Positions 1-6,647 of a stretch of 9,993 nt of DNA are shown here, piece by piece. The notes below the pieces were generated by a model. That model was not told the origin of the DNA. It worked only from the letters and a program-made list of their open reading frames with translations, and ran no database searches. A program made the translations under genes and the position numbers. The stretch is taken from positions 1 through 9,993 of the forward strand of contig CALJTZ010000077.1 of assembly GCA_937975655.1 (NCBI GenBank). The letters are read 5' to 3'. The DNA comes from an uncultured Synechococcus sp. (lineage in GTDB: Bacteria; Cyanobacteriota; Cyanobacteriia; PCC-6307; Cyanobiaceae). Position 1 is the first letter of the stretch. Each line of letters opens with the position of its first letter.

Positions 1-27
1 TTTCCCTACACGACGCTCTTCCGATCT
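1..27 (+). other. Illumina adapter remnant (assembly artefact)
   Basis: These 27 bases match the 3' portion of the Illumina TruSeq universal adapter, including the stretch CTACACGACGCTCTTCCG and the terminal ATCT. They are not genomic sequence. Genomic DNA begins at base 28, where the reading frame of the GH116 enzyme is already open. The adapter shows that this is the raw end of a contig, so the truncation of the first gene is technical. The match is from memory but is long and exact. Confidence 0.97.
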
Positions 28-494
28 GCACCCCCGTGGTGATGGCCGACCAGCTCTGCGGCGACTTCTACGCCCGCCTGCTGGGCCTGCCCGCCGTGGT
101 GGCCGACGACCGCGCCCAGAGCGCACTCAAGGCGGTGAAGGAAGCCTGCTTCGAGGGGTTCCAGGGCGGCCACCTCGGCGTGGCCAATGGCCTGCGGCGC
201 GACGGCACCCCCCTCGATCCCAACGGCACCCACCCCCTCGAGGTGTGGACCGGCATCAACTTCGGCCTAGCGGCCTACTACCGCCTGATGGGCGACAGCG
301 GCACCGCCTTCGCCATCACCGGTGCCGTGGTGCAGCAGGTGTATGCCGGTGGCCTGCAATTCCGCACCCCCGAGGCGATCACCGCGGTGAACACCTTCCG
401 GGCCTGCCACTACCTGCGGGCCATGGCCATCTGGGCCCTGTGGGCCACCCACACCAACTGGCAGCCCATCCCGGGCGCCCAGCGGGAGGCTTGA
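28..494 (+). CDS. GH116 beta-glucosidase / non-lysosomal glucosylceramidase-like protein, C-terminal part (5' end missing)
   Basis: This is the last ~155 codons of a glycoside hydrolase family 116 enzyme (DUF608 catalytic domain, relative of human GBA2 and the TxGH116 beta-glucosidase). Visible family landmarks are MADQLCGDFYARLLGLP at the start, GGHLGVANGL, then EVWTGINFGLAAYYRL and FRTPEAIT...NTFRACHYLRAMAIWALW near the end. The Glu of TPEA and the Arg of TFRA are nine residues apart, as are Glu777 and Arg786, which bind the glucose in TxGH116 as I remember that structure. The catalytic nucleophile and acid/base lie upstream and are lost, because the gene is cut by the adapter at the contig end. 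GH116 enzymes hydrolyse beta-glucosides, including glucosylceramide. The substrate in a cyanobacterium is unknown. The stop is at 492-494, 8 bases before the DUF3122 gene. No signal of real gene decay is seen. The family assignment is fairly secure; the substrate is not. Confidence 0.85.
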
Positions 495-502
495 ACTCCA
501 CC

Positions 503-1030
503 ATGCAACGCCTGCTTCGCCAACGGCTGCGCCCCCTCTGCTCCACCCTCCTGGGGATGCTGCTCGGGGTTCTGTTACTGGCCCTCCCCGCACCGGCCCT
601 GGCCCAGGTGCACGCCCACCCGGATGAGAACGGCACCCCGGTGGTGCGCAGCCTGGAAAGCCTGCGCGACCTGGACTACCAGAGCTGGCAGGCCGTGGCC
701 TACCGGCAAGGGCCTCCCGGCGGACCGCTTATACTGCGGATCGTGGGCTACCCCGGCAGAGTGCGCCTGGATCACCCCACCTCCCTGCTGGTGCACTCCG
801 GCCGCCAGAACTGGCAGCTGGAGGACATCACCACGAACAACCCCAAACTCGCCGCCGATGGCCGCGATGCCGCGGCCGAGTTCAACCTGGCTCCGCTCCT
901 CGAAGACCTGAGCCAGAACCGACCGCTGCGGCTGGAACTGCCGGGAGTGTTCGTGGAGTTGCCGGTGCCGCCCTATGTGGTGGGTGAGTGGCGCAGCCTG
1001 CCCAGCTGGACCGACGCCGACGCCGCATGA
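503..1030 (+). CDS. DUF3122 family secreted protein of unknown function
   Basis: A protein of 175 residues. Residues 1-34 form a clear Sec signal peptide: a basic n-region (RLLRQRLRPL), a hydrophobic core (LLGMLLGVLLLALPAP) and an ALA|Q cleavage site after residue 34. The mature part contains the segments GTPVVRSLESLRDLDYQSWQ and QGPPGGPLILRIVGYPG and a C-terminal half ending in VPPYVVGEWR. It resembles the cyanobacteria-specific DUF3122 family, whose role is not known to me. The ATG at 503 is preferred because it gives a complete n-region. GGGAGG at 484-489 could act as ribosome binding site, although the 13-base spacing is long. An in-frame TTG at 491 overlaps the upstream stop codon. The gene lies 8 bases after the GH116 gene, and its TGA (1028-1030) overlaps the ribD ATG (1027-1029), so the two are probably translationally coupled. 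The product likely sits in the periplasm or the thylakoid lumen. Confidence 0.8.
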   Translation: MQRLLRQRLRPLCSTLLGMLLGVLLLALPAPALAQVHAHPDENGTPVVRSLESLRDLDYQSWQAVAYRQGPPGGPLILRIVGYPGRVRLDHPTSLLVHSGRQNWQLEDITTNNPKLAADGRDAAAEFNLAPLLEDLSQNRPLRLELPGVFVELPVPPYVVGEWRSLPSWTDADAA

Positions 1031-2151
1031 GCGACAGCCTCTGGCGTGGCTGGATGCAGCGGGCCCTGCAATTGGCGGCCCTCGGTGCCGGCCGCACCAG
1101 CCCCAACCCGCTGGTGGGCTGCGTGGTACTCAACAGCCATGGGGAGCTGGTGGGGGAAGGCTTCCATCCCCGCGCCGGAGCGCCCCATGCCGAAGTGCAT
1201 GCCCTGCGTCAGGCGGGGACCCAGGCCCGCGGCGGCACAGCGGTGGTCACCCTCGAGCCCTGCTGCCACCATGGCCGCACCCCCCCCTGCAGTGAGGCGC
1301 TGCTGGCGGCTGGGATCCGGCGGGTGGTGGTGGCCATGGCCGATCCCGATCCACGGGTGAGCGGCAGCGGCATCGCCCAGCTGCGGGCCGCAGGCGTTGA
1401 GGTGATTGAAGGCGTGTGCGCCAGCGAGGCCCGCCAGCTCAACCGCGCCTTCATGCACCGGGTCACCACCGGCACACCCTTCGGCATCCTCAAGTGGGCC
1501 ATGAGCAGTGATGGCCGCACCGCTCTGCCCAATGGCTCCAGCCAGTGGATCAGCGGCCCCGAGGCCCGGGCCTGGGTGCACCGCCTGCGGGCCAGCTGCG
1601 ATGCCGTGATTGTGGGAGGCGGCACCGTGCGGGTCGACGATCCCTTGCTCAGCTCCCGCGGCCAACGACACCCGGAACCCCTGCGGGTGGTGCTGAGCCA
1701 GAGCCTCGATCTGCCCCAGCAGGCCCAGCTGTGGGACCAGCGCACCGCCCCCACCCTGGTGGCCCATGGCCTGGGGGCACCCGCCCAGGGGCGCGTCCAG
1801 CTGGATCAACTGGGGGTGGAGCGGTTGGTGCTGGACCACTGCAGCCCCAAGCACCTGCTGCTGGCACTGGCCAAGCGGGGCTGCAACCAGGTGCTGTGGG
1901 AATGCGGTGCCAGCCTGGCGGCCGCTGCCGTGGGCGAGGGCTGCGTGCAGCAGGTGGCCTCGGTGATGGCCCCCAAACTGCTGGGGGGCAGCGCGGCCCG
2001 GACGCCCCTGGGCGATCTCGGGCTGGTGGATGTCAACCAGGCGGAGCCATGGCCGCAGCGACGGCTCCAGCGACTCGGCGACGACCTGCTCTGGACCCTG
2101 GAGCTCAGCCCTGATTCTCCTCTTCCGACTCCTGCACCGTGTAGCGACTGA
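1027..2151 (+). CDS. ribD: Bifunctional riboflavin biosynthesis deaminase/reductase RibD
   Basis: A protein of 374 residues with the two RibD domains. It catalyses two successive riboflavin steps: deamination of the pyrimidine ring of the GTP-derived intermediate, then NADPH-dependent reduction of the ribosyl side chain. The N-terminal cytidine-deaminase-like domain (about 8-145) has the zinc site: His54 and Glu56 in HAEVHAL, and Cys79 and Cys88 in EPCCHHGRTPPC. TSPNPLVGCVV (residues 24-34) is also typical. The reductase domain begins near PFGILKWAMSSDGRTA (about 157) and includes SCDAVIVGGGTVRVDDPLL. The ATG at 1027 overlaps the stop of DUF3122. A GTG at 988 would add 13 Arg-rich residues inside the upstream gene and is less likely. 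After the usual family end (DDLLWTLEL) there is a tail of about 13 residues (to 2151) whose coding bases overlap the convergent channel gene by 47 bases. Length and motifs are complete, so the gene should be functional. Confidence 0.95.
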   Translation: MSDSLWRGWMQRALQLAALGAGRTSPNPLVGCVVLNSHGELVGEGFHPRAGAPHAEVHALRQAGTQARGGTAVVTLEPCCHHGRTPPCSEALLAAGIRRVVVAMADPDPRVSGSGIAQLRAAGVEVIEGVCASEARQLNRAFMHRVTTGTPFGILKWAMSSDGRTALPNGSSQWISGPEARAWVHRLRASCDAVIVGGGTVRVDDPLLSSRGQRHPEPLRVVLSQSLDLPQQAQLWDQRTAPTLVAHGLGAPAQGRVQLDQLGVERLVLDHCSPKHLLLALAKRGCNQVLWECGASLAAAAVGEGCVQQVASVMAPKLLGGSAARTPLGDLGLVDVNQAEPWPQRRLQRLGDDLLWTLELSPDSPLPTPAPCSD

Positions 2152-2887
2152 TCAGCAGGCCCATCACCACGGCGAGATAGAGGGTGCCGATCACGGCCAC
2201 CGCCACACTGGCCATCTGCGCCGGCGGCGTGGCCGGCAGGATGTCACCAAAGCCGGTGGTGGTGAGGCTCACAAAGGCGAAGTAATTGATCCGCACGAAG
2301 TTGAGTTCCCACACCAGGGTGGACTCACCGCTGAGGGCTTCGCGCAACAGCAGCACTTCGCCGGGCACGTCGCGCATGCTGCTGAAACTGCCGGGGCTGA
2401 TGGTTTCCAGGGCGCTGAACAGCAGCCCCGCCGTGAGCCCGATCAACAGATAGCCGGCGCCGGCACCCATCAACACCTGGGCCGTCACCACCCGCTCCTG
2501 GGCCAGGCCCCGCACCAGCCGCACGGCACTCCAACCCACAAACAGCGTCCAGAGCACCAGCATCACCACACCGGTGCTGCGCATGGCCAGGGGGGTGAGG
2601 TACCAGGCCAAACCGGAGGCCAGCGCCGCCAGCCCCAGGCCCCGGTAGAGCTGACGGGGGAGCGGTCCGAACGGAACCGGGCCGCACTGACGGCCAAACC
2701 CCCGCAGCATCACCAGCGGCAGCAGGTTGTAACCGAGCGAGGAGAGGCGGCTCCAGCCATCGGGCAGGGTGAAGCTGGCCATCACCGCCAGGCAGAGCAG
2801 CAGCAGCTGCCGGTAGGCGCTGTGGCGCAACCGCAGGGCAACGGATTCAGCGGGCATGCCCAGCCCCAGCCAACGCTGCGCGGCCAT
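2105..2887 (-). CDS. Potassium-channel-like membrane protein (ion channel family, TTGFGD filter)
   Basis: A membrane protein of 260 residues. Hydrophobic segments lie roughly at 27-40, 50-62, 82-98, 106-123, 136-160 and 226-247. Between the last two are a pore helix (about 200-209) and a selectivity-filter motif TTTGFGD at 209-215, a variant of the K+ channel TVGYGD. This fits the two-TM pore domain family (Ion_trans_2). No regularly spaced arginines like a voltage sensor are visible, and no cytoplasmic RCK/TrkA-N domain follows, since the protein ends about 13 residues after the last helix. Potassium flux is inferred from the filter only. The ATG at 2885-2887 is chosen because GAGG sits nine bases upstream. 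A TTG at 2906-2908 and a later ATG at 2855-2857 are alternatives. The start lies inside the end of the sulfotransferase gene (41-base overlap), suggesting translational coupling. The 3' end overlaps ribD by 47 bases in convergent orientation. Confidence 0.85.
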   Translation of the reverse strand: MAAQRWLGLGMPAESVALRLRHSAYRQLLLLCLAVMASFTLPDGWSRLSSLGYNLLPLVMLRGFGRQCGPVPFGPLPRQLYRGLGLAALASGLAWYLTPLAMRSTGVVMLVLWTLFVGWSAVRLVRGLAQERVVTAQVLMGAGAGYLLIGLTAGLLFSALETISPGSFSSMRDVPGEVLLLREALSGESTLVWELNFVRINYFAFVSLTTTGFGDILPATPPAQMASVAVAVIGTLYLAVVMGLLISRYTVQESEEENQG

Positions 2888-3971
2888 AGCCAAAAGCCTC
2901 AACGGCAAACGCCCAGTGGGCAGAAACCAGCTCCCGATCGGCGGCGCTCAGCTGCAGGCGATTGCGGCGGTGACCGCGCTGCTGGTCCACATAGGCGGCC
3001 ACGCGCTGCCGATGGGGCTCGAAGGGGCCCAGATCGAGGGCGTCATAGAGGTGCTCGAGGGTGGTGAGGGGATCGGCATCCAGGTCGGCATAGGCGATCT
3101 CCACCAGTTGCCCCTCGGGGATGCGCTGGCGCTCGCGCAGGTAACTGCCCATCAGCCGGCGATAGAGGGCCAGCACGTTGGCCTGGATGCACGGGCGGCT
3201 GTAGGGCTCCAGGGCCGTGCGCGGCAGAACCCTGGCGTGCACATGCAGGGTGGAGGCGTACACCGCCCAGGGATCGCGGTGCAGAAACACAAAACGGGCC
3301 TCGGGGAAGAGCCGCAGCAGCAAGGGGATCTGCGCTGTGTGAGAGGGGCTCTTGAGCACCAGGGGGCGCCCGCCCCCGTGCAGGGTGGCGATCCGCAACA
3401 CCCGCAGCAGCACCGCGGCATAGCCGGGAGGCTCCTGCAGCACCCGGCGGTCAAACAAGTCCTGGGCCTGGGTCGGGAACTGAAAGGCGGCATGGATGCT
3501 CACCGGCGCGCTCTTGGCCACGGCGGTTTCCTCCTCCTGCGGCGAATCCGGCGACCAGGCCATCCGATCCATGGGACGCTCCGGCCGCAACAGCAGGGAC
3601 ATGAGCCGGCGTAGCCAACGGCCTCCCACCAGGGAGGCCTCCGGGGTGATGCATTGCTGGTTGGCCACCACGGCGAAGCGGGGATCAAGCGCCAGCAGGT
3701 TGTGGAGATGGGTCGTGCCACTGCGCCAGTGCCCTAGCACGAAGATGGGCCGGGGATGCACCGCTGTGGCACGAATGCGGCGGCCATAGAGCAGTTGCTG
3801 CAGCCCGTTCAGTGGGGCGATCGCCAGGCTGGTGACCAGGATCAACAGCAACCGCGGCCAGAAGCGCGGTTGGATGGTGGCCAGGTGAGCGCGCTCGCTC
3901 CACAGCACGGACAGCCGCACGAAGCAGATCAAGGGGATCTGATCGCGCCAGTGGTCACGCCGCACACGCAT
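2847..3971 (-). CDS. PAPS-dependent sulfotransferase family protein with N-terminal hydrophobic segment
   Basis: A protein of 374 residues in the Sulfotransfer_3-like group, which moves a sulfuryl group from PAPS to a hydroxyl or amine acceptor. The 5'-phosphosulfate loop is at 76-92 (FVLGHWRSGTTHLHNLL). LVLKSPSHT at 205-212 and FVFLHRDPWAVYAS at 227-240 supply the probable 3'-phosphate ligands Arg232 and Ser240. A hydrophobic stretch at about 41-62 (LLLILVTSLAIAPLNG) precedes the catalytic domain and may anchor it to a membrane. The acceptor cannot be read from the sequence; sugars, lipids and proteins are all possible. An upstream in-frame start at 4106 would add 45 Gly/Ala/Arg-rich residues that overlap the SRAP gene, so the ATG at 3969-3971 is preferred. 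It lies 11 bases after the SRAP stop. The 3' end overlaps the start of the channel gene. The three minus-strand genes are probably one transcript, but a shared function is not evident. Confidence 0.88.
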   Translation of the reverse strand: MRVRRDHWRDQIPLICFVRLSVLWSERAHLATIQPRFWPRLLLILVTSLAIAPLNGLQQLLYGRRIRATAVHPRPIFVLGHWRSGTTHLHNLLALDPRFAVVANQQCITPEASLVGGRWLRRLMSLLLRPERPMDRMAWSPDSPQEEETAVAKSAPVSIHAAFQFPTQAQDLFDRRVLQEPPGYAAVLLRVLRIATLHGGGRPLVLKSPSHTAQIPLLLRLFPEARFVFLHRDPWAVYASTLHVHARVLPRTALEPYSRPCIQANVLALYRRLMGSYLRERQRIPEGQLVEIAYADLDADPLTTLEHLYDALDLGPFEPHRQRVAAYVDQQRGHRRNRLQLSAADRELVSAHWAFAVEAFGYGRAALAGAGHAR

Positions 3972-3982
3972 GGAACCAGGGG

Positions 3983-4636
3983 CTACTCCAGCAGCGAGAG
4001 CTGCCCATCTTCCGCGGGGTTGCGCCGCGGCGCAACCAACTCCCAACCCTGGGGATCCCAGCCCTCGAGGAGCGGCTCCAGAGCCCGCAGACCTGGGCCA
4101 TCGCAAGGAGCCATCCAGGCCTCTTCAAGGCCATCGGGAAGGATCACGGGCATGCGGTTATGCAACGGCGCTACCAGGGCATTGGGGGCGGTGGTGAGCA
4201 CGCAACAGCTCTCGAGCTCACTGCCATCGGGGCCAATCCAGCGATCCCACAGACCCGCCAGCCAGAACGGCTGCCGATCCGAGCGGCGAATCAACCGCCC
4301 CCTCTCATAAAAACCATCGGCGGGCAGCAGGCAGCGGCGGTGGCGCCAGGGTCCGCGGAACGTGGCCTTCTCCGCCACCGTTTCCCTGCGGGCATTGAAG
4401 GGCCGCTGGCCCGCCCCATGGCGCCCGAGGGGATCCTTGCTCCATTCCGGCAGCAGGCCCCAGAGCATCAGAGCCGAGCTGATCTGGCTGTGTTCTTGGC
4501 GCAGCACCAACAGGGGCTCGCCTGGCTGGATCAGGGCACGCGAGGCGTAATAGCGGGCGAGACCCTCCGGCAGGGAGCCCCCCAGTCGAGGCAGCAGGCG
4601 GTCGAGGGAGGCAGTCAGGGAAAAGCGGCCACACAT
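3983..4636 (-). CDS. SRAP-family abasic-site DNA-protein crosslink protein (YedK/HMCES-like)
   Basis: A protein of 217 residues with all the family landmarks. MCGRF at the N-terminus carries Cys2, which after Met removal forms the thiazolidine crosslink to abasic sites in single-stranded DNA. Others are FNARRET (Asn81, Arg83), ADGFYE (Glu111) and LHNRMPVIL (His159). By analogy with YedK and HMCES it shields abasic sites at stalled forks from breakage. The start is fixed by the need for Cys at position 2. The usual Trp after GFYE is Arg here (GFYERG), a modest variation outside the catalytic set. It is the first gene of the minus-strand cluster and is divergent from ftsH across an 80-base gap. 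It is only about 3 kb from lexA, but with ftsH and argF between them there is no evidence of joint regulation, and I see no LexA-type operator before it. Confidence 0.93.
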   Translation of the reverse strand: MCGRFSLTASLDRLLPRLGGSLPEGLARYYASRALIQPGEPLLVLRQEHSQISSALMLWGLLPEWSKDPLGRHGAGQRPFNARRETVAEKATFRGPWRHRRCLLPADGFYERGRLIRRSDRQPFWLAGLWDRWIGPDGSELESCCVLTTAPNALVAPLHNRMPVILPDGLEEAWMAPCDGPGLRALEPLLEGWDPQGWELVAPRRNPAEDGQLSLLE

Positions 4637-4716
4637 GCAGAACAGGGCGTTCGGTTGTCACCCCGCGCGCGCTTGAGGCGTGGCAACTAGTTTGGGCCTA
4701 ACAAGCTTTCCGCCGC
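4637..4716. promoter_or_regulatory. Divergent intergenic region between the SRAP gene and ftsH
   Basis: This 80-base gap must hold start signals for both divergent genes. For ftsH, a weak candidate is TTGAGG at 4673-4678 with TAACAA at 4699-4704, but the 20-base spacing is too long for a confident call. Neither gene has a clear Shine-Dalgarno sequence. There is a GC alternation (cgcgcgcgc) around 4664-4672. No long inverted repeat is visible. Confidence 0.35.
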
Positions 4717-6594
4717 ATGGCCATCCGCCAGGACGACACGCCTCCCAACAGGCGCTTCGGCATCATCAACCTGGTCCTGATCGGTTTCGGCGTGTTGCTG
4801 CTGTTCAGCAGCTTCCTGCCGAACCAGTCGATGCAGCAGGTGCCCAGGGTTCCCTACTCCCTGTTCATCAGCCAGGTGGACGACGGCAACGTCAAGCGGG
4901 CTTACATCACCCAGGAGCAAATCCGCTACGAGCTCAACAACGCCGAGGAGGGGGCGCCGTCGGTGCTGGCCACCACGCCGATCTTCGACATGGATCTGCC
5001 CCAGCGGCTGGAGCAGCACGGCGTGGAGTTCGCCGCCGCTCCCCCGCAGAAGCCCAGTTTCATCACCACGGCCCTGAGCTGGGTGGTACCACCGCTGATC
5101 TTCATCCTGGTGCTGCAGTTCTTTGCCCGCCGCCAGATGGGCGGTGCTCAGGGGGCCCTCAGCTTCACCAAGAGCAAGGCCAAGGTGTACGTGCCCGATG
5201 AGGAGTCGCGCGTCACCTTCGCCGATGTGGCCGGGGTGGATGAGGCCAAGGCCGAACTGGCCGAGATTGTGGACTTCCTCAAGAAGCCCGAGCGCTACGC
5301 AGCCATCGGCGCCCGTATCCCCAAGGGCGTGCTGCTGGTGGGCCCTCCCGGCACGGGCAAAACCCTCCTCTCCAAGGCCGTGGCCGGTGAAGCGGAGGTT
5401 CCCTTCTTCATTATCTCGGGCTCCGAATTCGTGGAGCTGTTCGTGGGCGCCGGTGCCGCCCGGGTGCGCGACCTGTTCGAGGAAGCCAAGAAAAAAGCGC
5501 CCTGCATCATCTTCATCGACGAATTGGATGCCATCGGCAAGAGCCGCGCCGGCTCCATGGGTGTGGTGGGCGGCAACGACGAGCGGGAGCAGACCCTCAA
5601 CCAGCTGCTCACCGAGATGGATGGCTTCGCCGCCCAGGACAAACCGGTGATCGTGCTGGCCGCCACCAACCAGCCGGAAACCCTCGATGCGGCCCTGCTA
5701 CGTCCGGGCCGTTTCGACCGCCAGGTGCTGGTGGATCGTCCCGACCTCTCGGGCCGCAAATTGATCCTGCAGATCTACGCCAAGAAGGTGAAGCTGTCAC
5801 CCAGCGTGGACATCGACAAGATCGCCCAGGCCACCAGTGGCTTCGCCGGCGCCGATCTGGCCAACCTGGTGAACGAGGCCGCCCTGCTGGCCGCCCGCTC
5901 CTACCGCACCGAGGTGGAACAGGCCGACCTCAACGAGGCCATTGAACGGGTGGTGGCGGGCCTCGAGAAAAAGAGCCGCGTGCTGCAACCCGAGGAAAAA
6001 CGGGTGGTGGCTTATCACGAGGTGGGCCACGCCATCGTGGGACACCTGATGCCGGGCGGCAGCAAGGTGGCCAAGATCTCGATCGTGCCCCGGGGCATGA
6101 GCGCCTTGGGCTACACCCTGCAGTTACCCACCGAGGAGCGCTTCCTCAACTCCAAGGAAGACCTCGAAGGCCAGATCGCCACCCTGCTGGGCGGGCGCAG
6201 TGCCGAGGAGATCGTGTTCGGCGAAATCACCACCGGCGCCTCCAACGATCTCCAGCGGGCCACCGATATCGCCGAACAGATGGTGGGCACCTATGGGATG
6301 AGCGACATCCTGGGCCCGCTGGCCTACGACAAGCAGGGCGGCAGCCGATTCCTCGGGGCTGGCAACAATCCCCGCCGTGTGGTGAGTGACGCCACCGCCC
6401 AGGCCATCGACCGGGAAGTGCGCACGCTGGTGGATCGGGCCCACGATCGGGCCCTCTCGATCCTGCGCCACAACCGCGGTCTGCTGGAGAGCATCTCGCA
6501 GCAGATCCTGGAGAAGGAGGTGATCGAGGGTGACGACCTCAAAAACCTCCTGGCCAGCAGCGTGATGCCCGAGGACGCCCAGGCCATTGCCTGA
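4717..6594 (+). CDS. ftsH: ATP-dependent membrane zinc metalloprotease FtsH (FtsH4-like)
   Basis: A protein of 625 residues, full length for the family. FtsH hexamers extract and degrade membrane and soluble proteins, in cyanobacteria including damaged photosystem subunits. TM helix 1 is at about 15-33, the short lumenal/periplasmic domain at 35-112 and TM helix 2 at about 117-137. The AAA+ domain has Walker A GPPGTGKT (209-216), pore-loop Phe-Val-Gly (242-244), Walker B IIFIDE (264-269) and a second region of homology with arginine fingers Arg329 and Arg332. The protease domain has HEVGH (434-438) with Asp511 as probable third zinc ligand. The pore-loop segment reads FVELFVGAGAARVRDLF rather than the FVEMFVGVGASRVRDLF of many bacterial FtsH. 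From memory this is the signature of the cyanobacterial FtsH4 branch (Synechocystis sll1463), which forms homo-oligomers. That subgroup assignment is an inference. The ATG at 4717 lacks a good ribosome binding site but gives the expected N-terminus. Confidence 0.97.
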   Translation: MAIRQDDTPPNRRFGIINLVLIGFGVLLLFSSFLPNQSMQQVPRVPYSLFISQVDDGNVKRAYITQEQIRYELNNAEEGAPSVLATTPIFDMDLPQRLEQHGVEFAAAPPQKPSFITTALSWVVPPLIFILVLQFFARRQMGGAQGALSFTKSKAKVYVPDEESRVTFADVAGVDEAKAELAEIVDFLKKPERYAAIGARIPKGVLLVGPPGTGKTLLSKAVAGEAEVPFFIISGSEFVELFVGAGAARVRDLFEEAKKKAPCIIFIDELDAIGKSRAGSMGVVGGNDEREQTLNQLLTEMDGFAAQDKPVIVLAATNQPETLDAALLRPGRFDRQVLVDRPDLSGRKLILQIYAKKVKLSPSVDIDKIAQATSGFAGADLANLVNEAALLAARSYRTEVEQADLNEAIERVVAGLEKKSRVLQPEEKRVVAYHEVGHAIVGHLMPGGSKVAKISIVPRGMSALGYTLQLPTEERFLNSKEDLEGQIATLLGGRSAEEIVFGEITTGASNDLQRATDIAEQMVGTYGMSDILGPLAYDKQGGSRFLGAGNNPRRVVSDATAQAIDREVRTLVDRAHDRALSILRHNRGLLESISQQILEKEVIEGDDLKNLLASSVMPEDAQAIA

Positions 6595-6598
6595 CCCC

Positions 6599-6628
6599 TT
6601 GACGGACGGGCCCCTGATCCCGGATAAG
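6599..6628 (+). promoter_or_regulatory. Putative sigma-70-type promoter for argF
   Basis: TTGACG at 6599-6604 (5 of 6 matches to the -35 consensus) is followed after 18 bases by GATAAG at 6623-6628 (4 of 6 matches to the -10). It lies in the 53-base gap between ftsH and argF and would give a leader of roughly 13 bases before the argF ATG, which includes the purine-rich GAGAAGGG. It would let argF be transcribed separately from ftsH. This is a pattern match only. Confidence 0.4.
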
Positions 6629-6647
6629 GGTTCTTTGAGAAGGGTCG

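Noticed and set aside
988..1026. Upstream GTG start for ribD adding 13 residues
   Set aside because: It lies within the DUF3122 gene and encodes an Arg-rich stretch without family similarity. The ATG at 1027 overlaps the upstream stop in a typical coupling arrangement.
973..1854. Long minus-strand open frame (293 codons) opposite ribD
   Set aside because: It is an antisense shadow: the plus strand carries all RibD zinc-site motifs and the minus product has no recognisable domain.
2030..3067. Long plus-strand open frame (345 codons) across the channel and sulfotransferase genes
   Set aside because: It is His/Gln/Gly-rich and low in complexity, as expected for the antisense of a GC-rich gene. 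The opposite strand has clear membrane helices and family motifs.
3817..3824. HIP1 palindrome GCGATCGC, with a second copy at 8914-8921
   Set aside because: Two copies in 10 kb of about two-thirds GC DNA is close to chance expectation, so there is no clear enrichment of this cyanobacterial repeat.
3972..4106. N-terminal extension of 45 residues on the sulfotransferase
   Set aside because: The extension is Gly/Ala/Arg-rich antisense-frame-like sequence that overlaps the SRAP coding region; ATG 3971 follows the SRAP stop closely.
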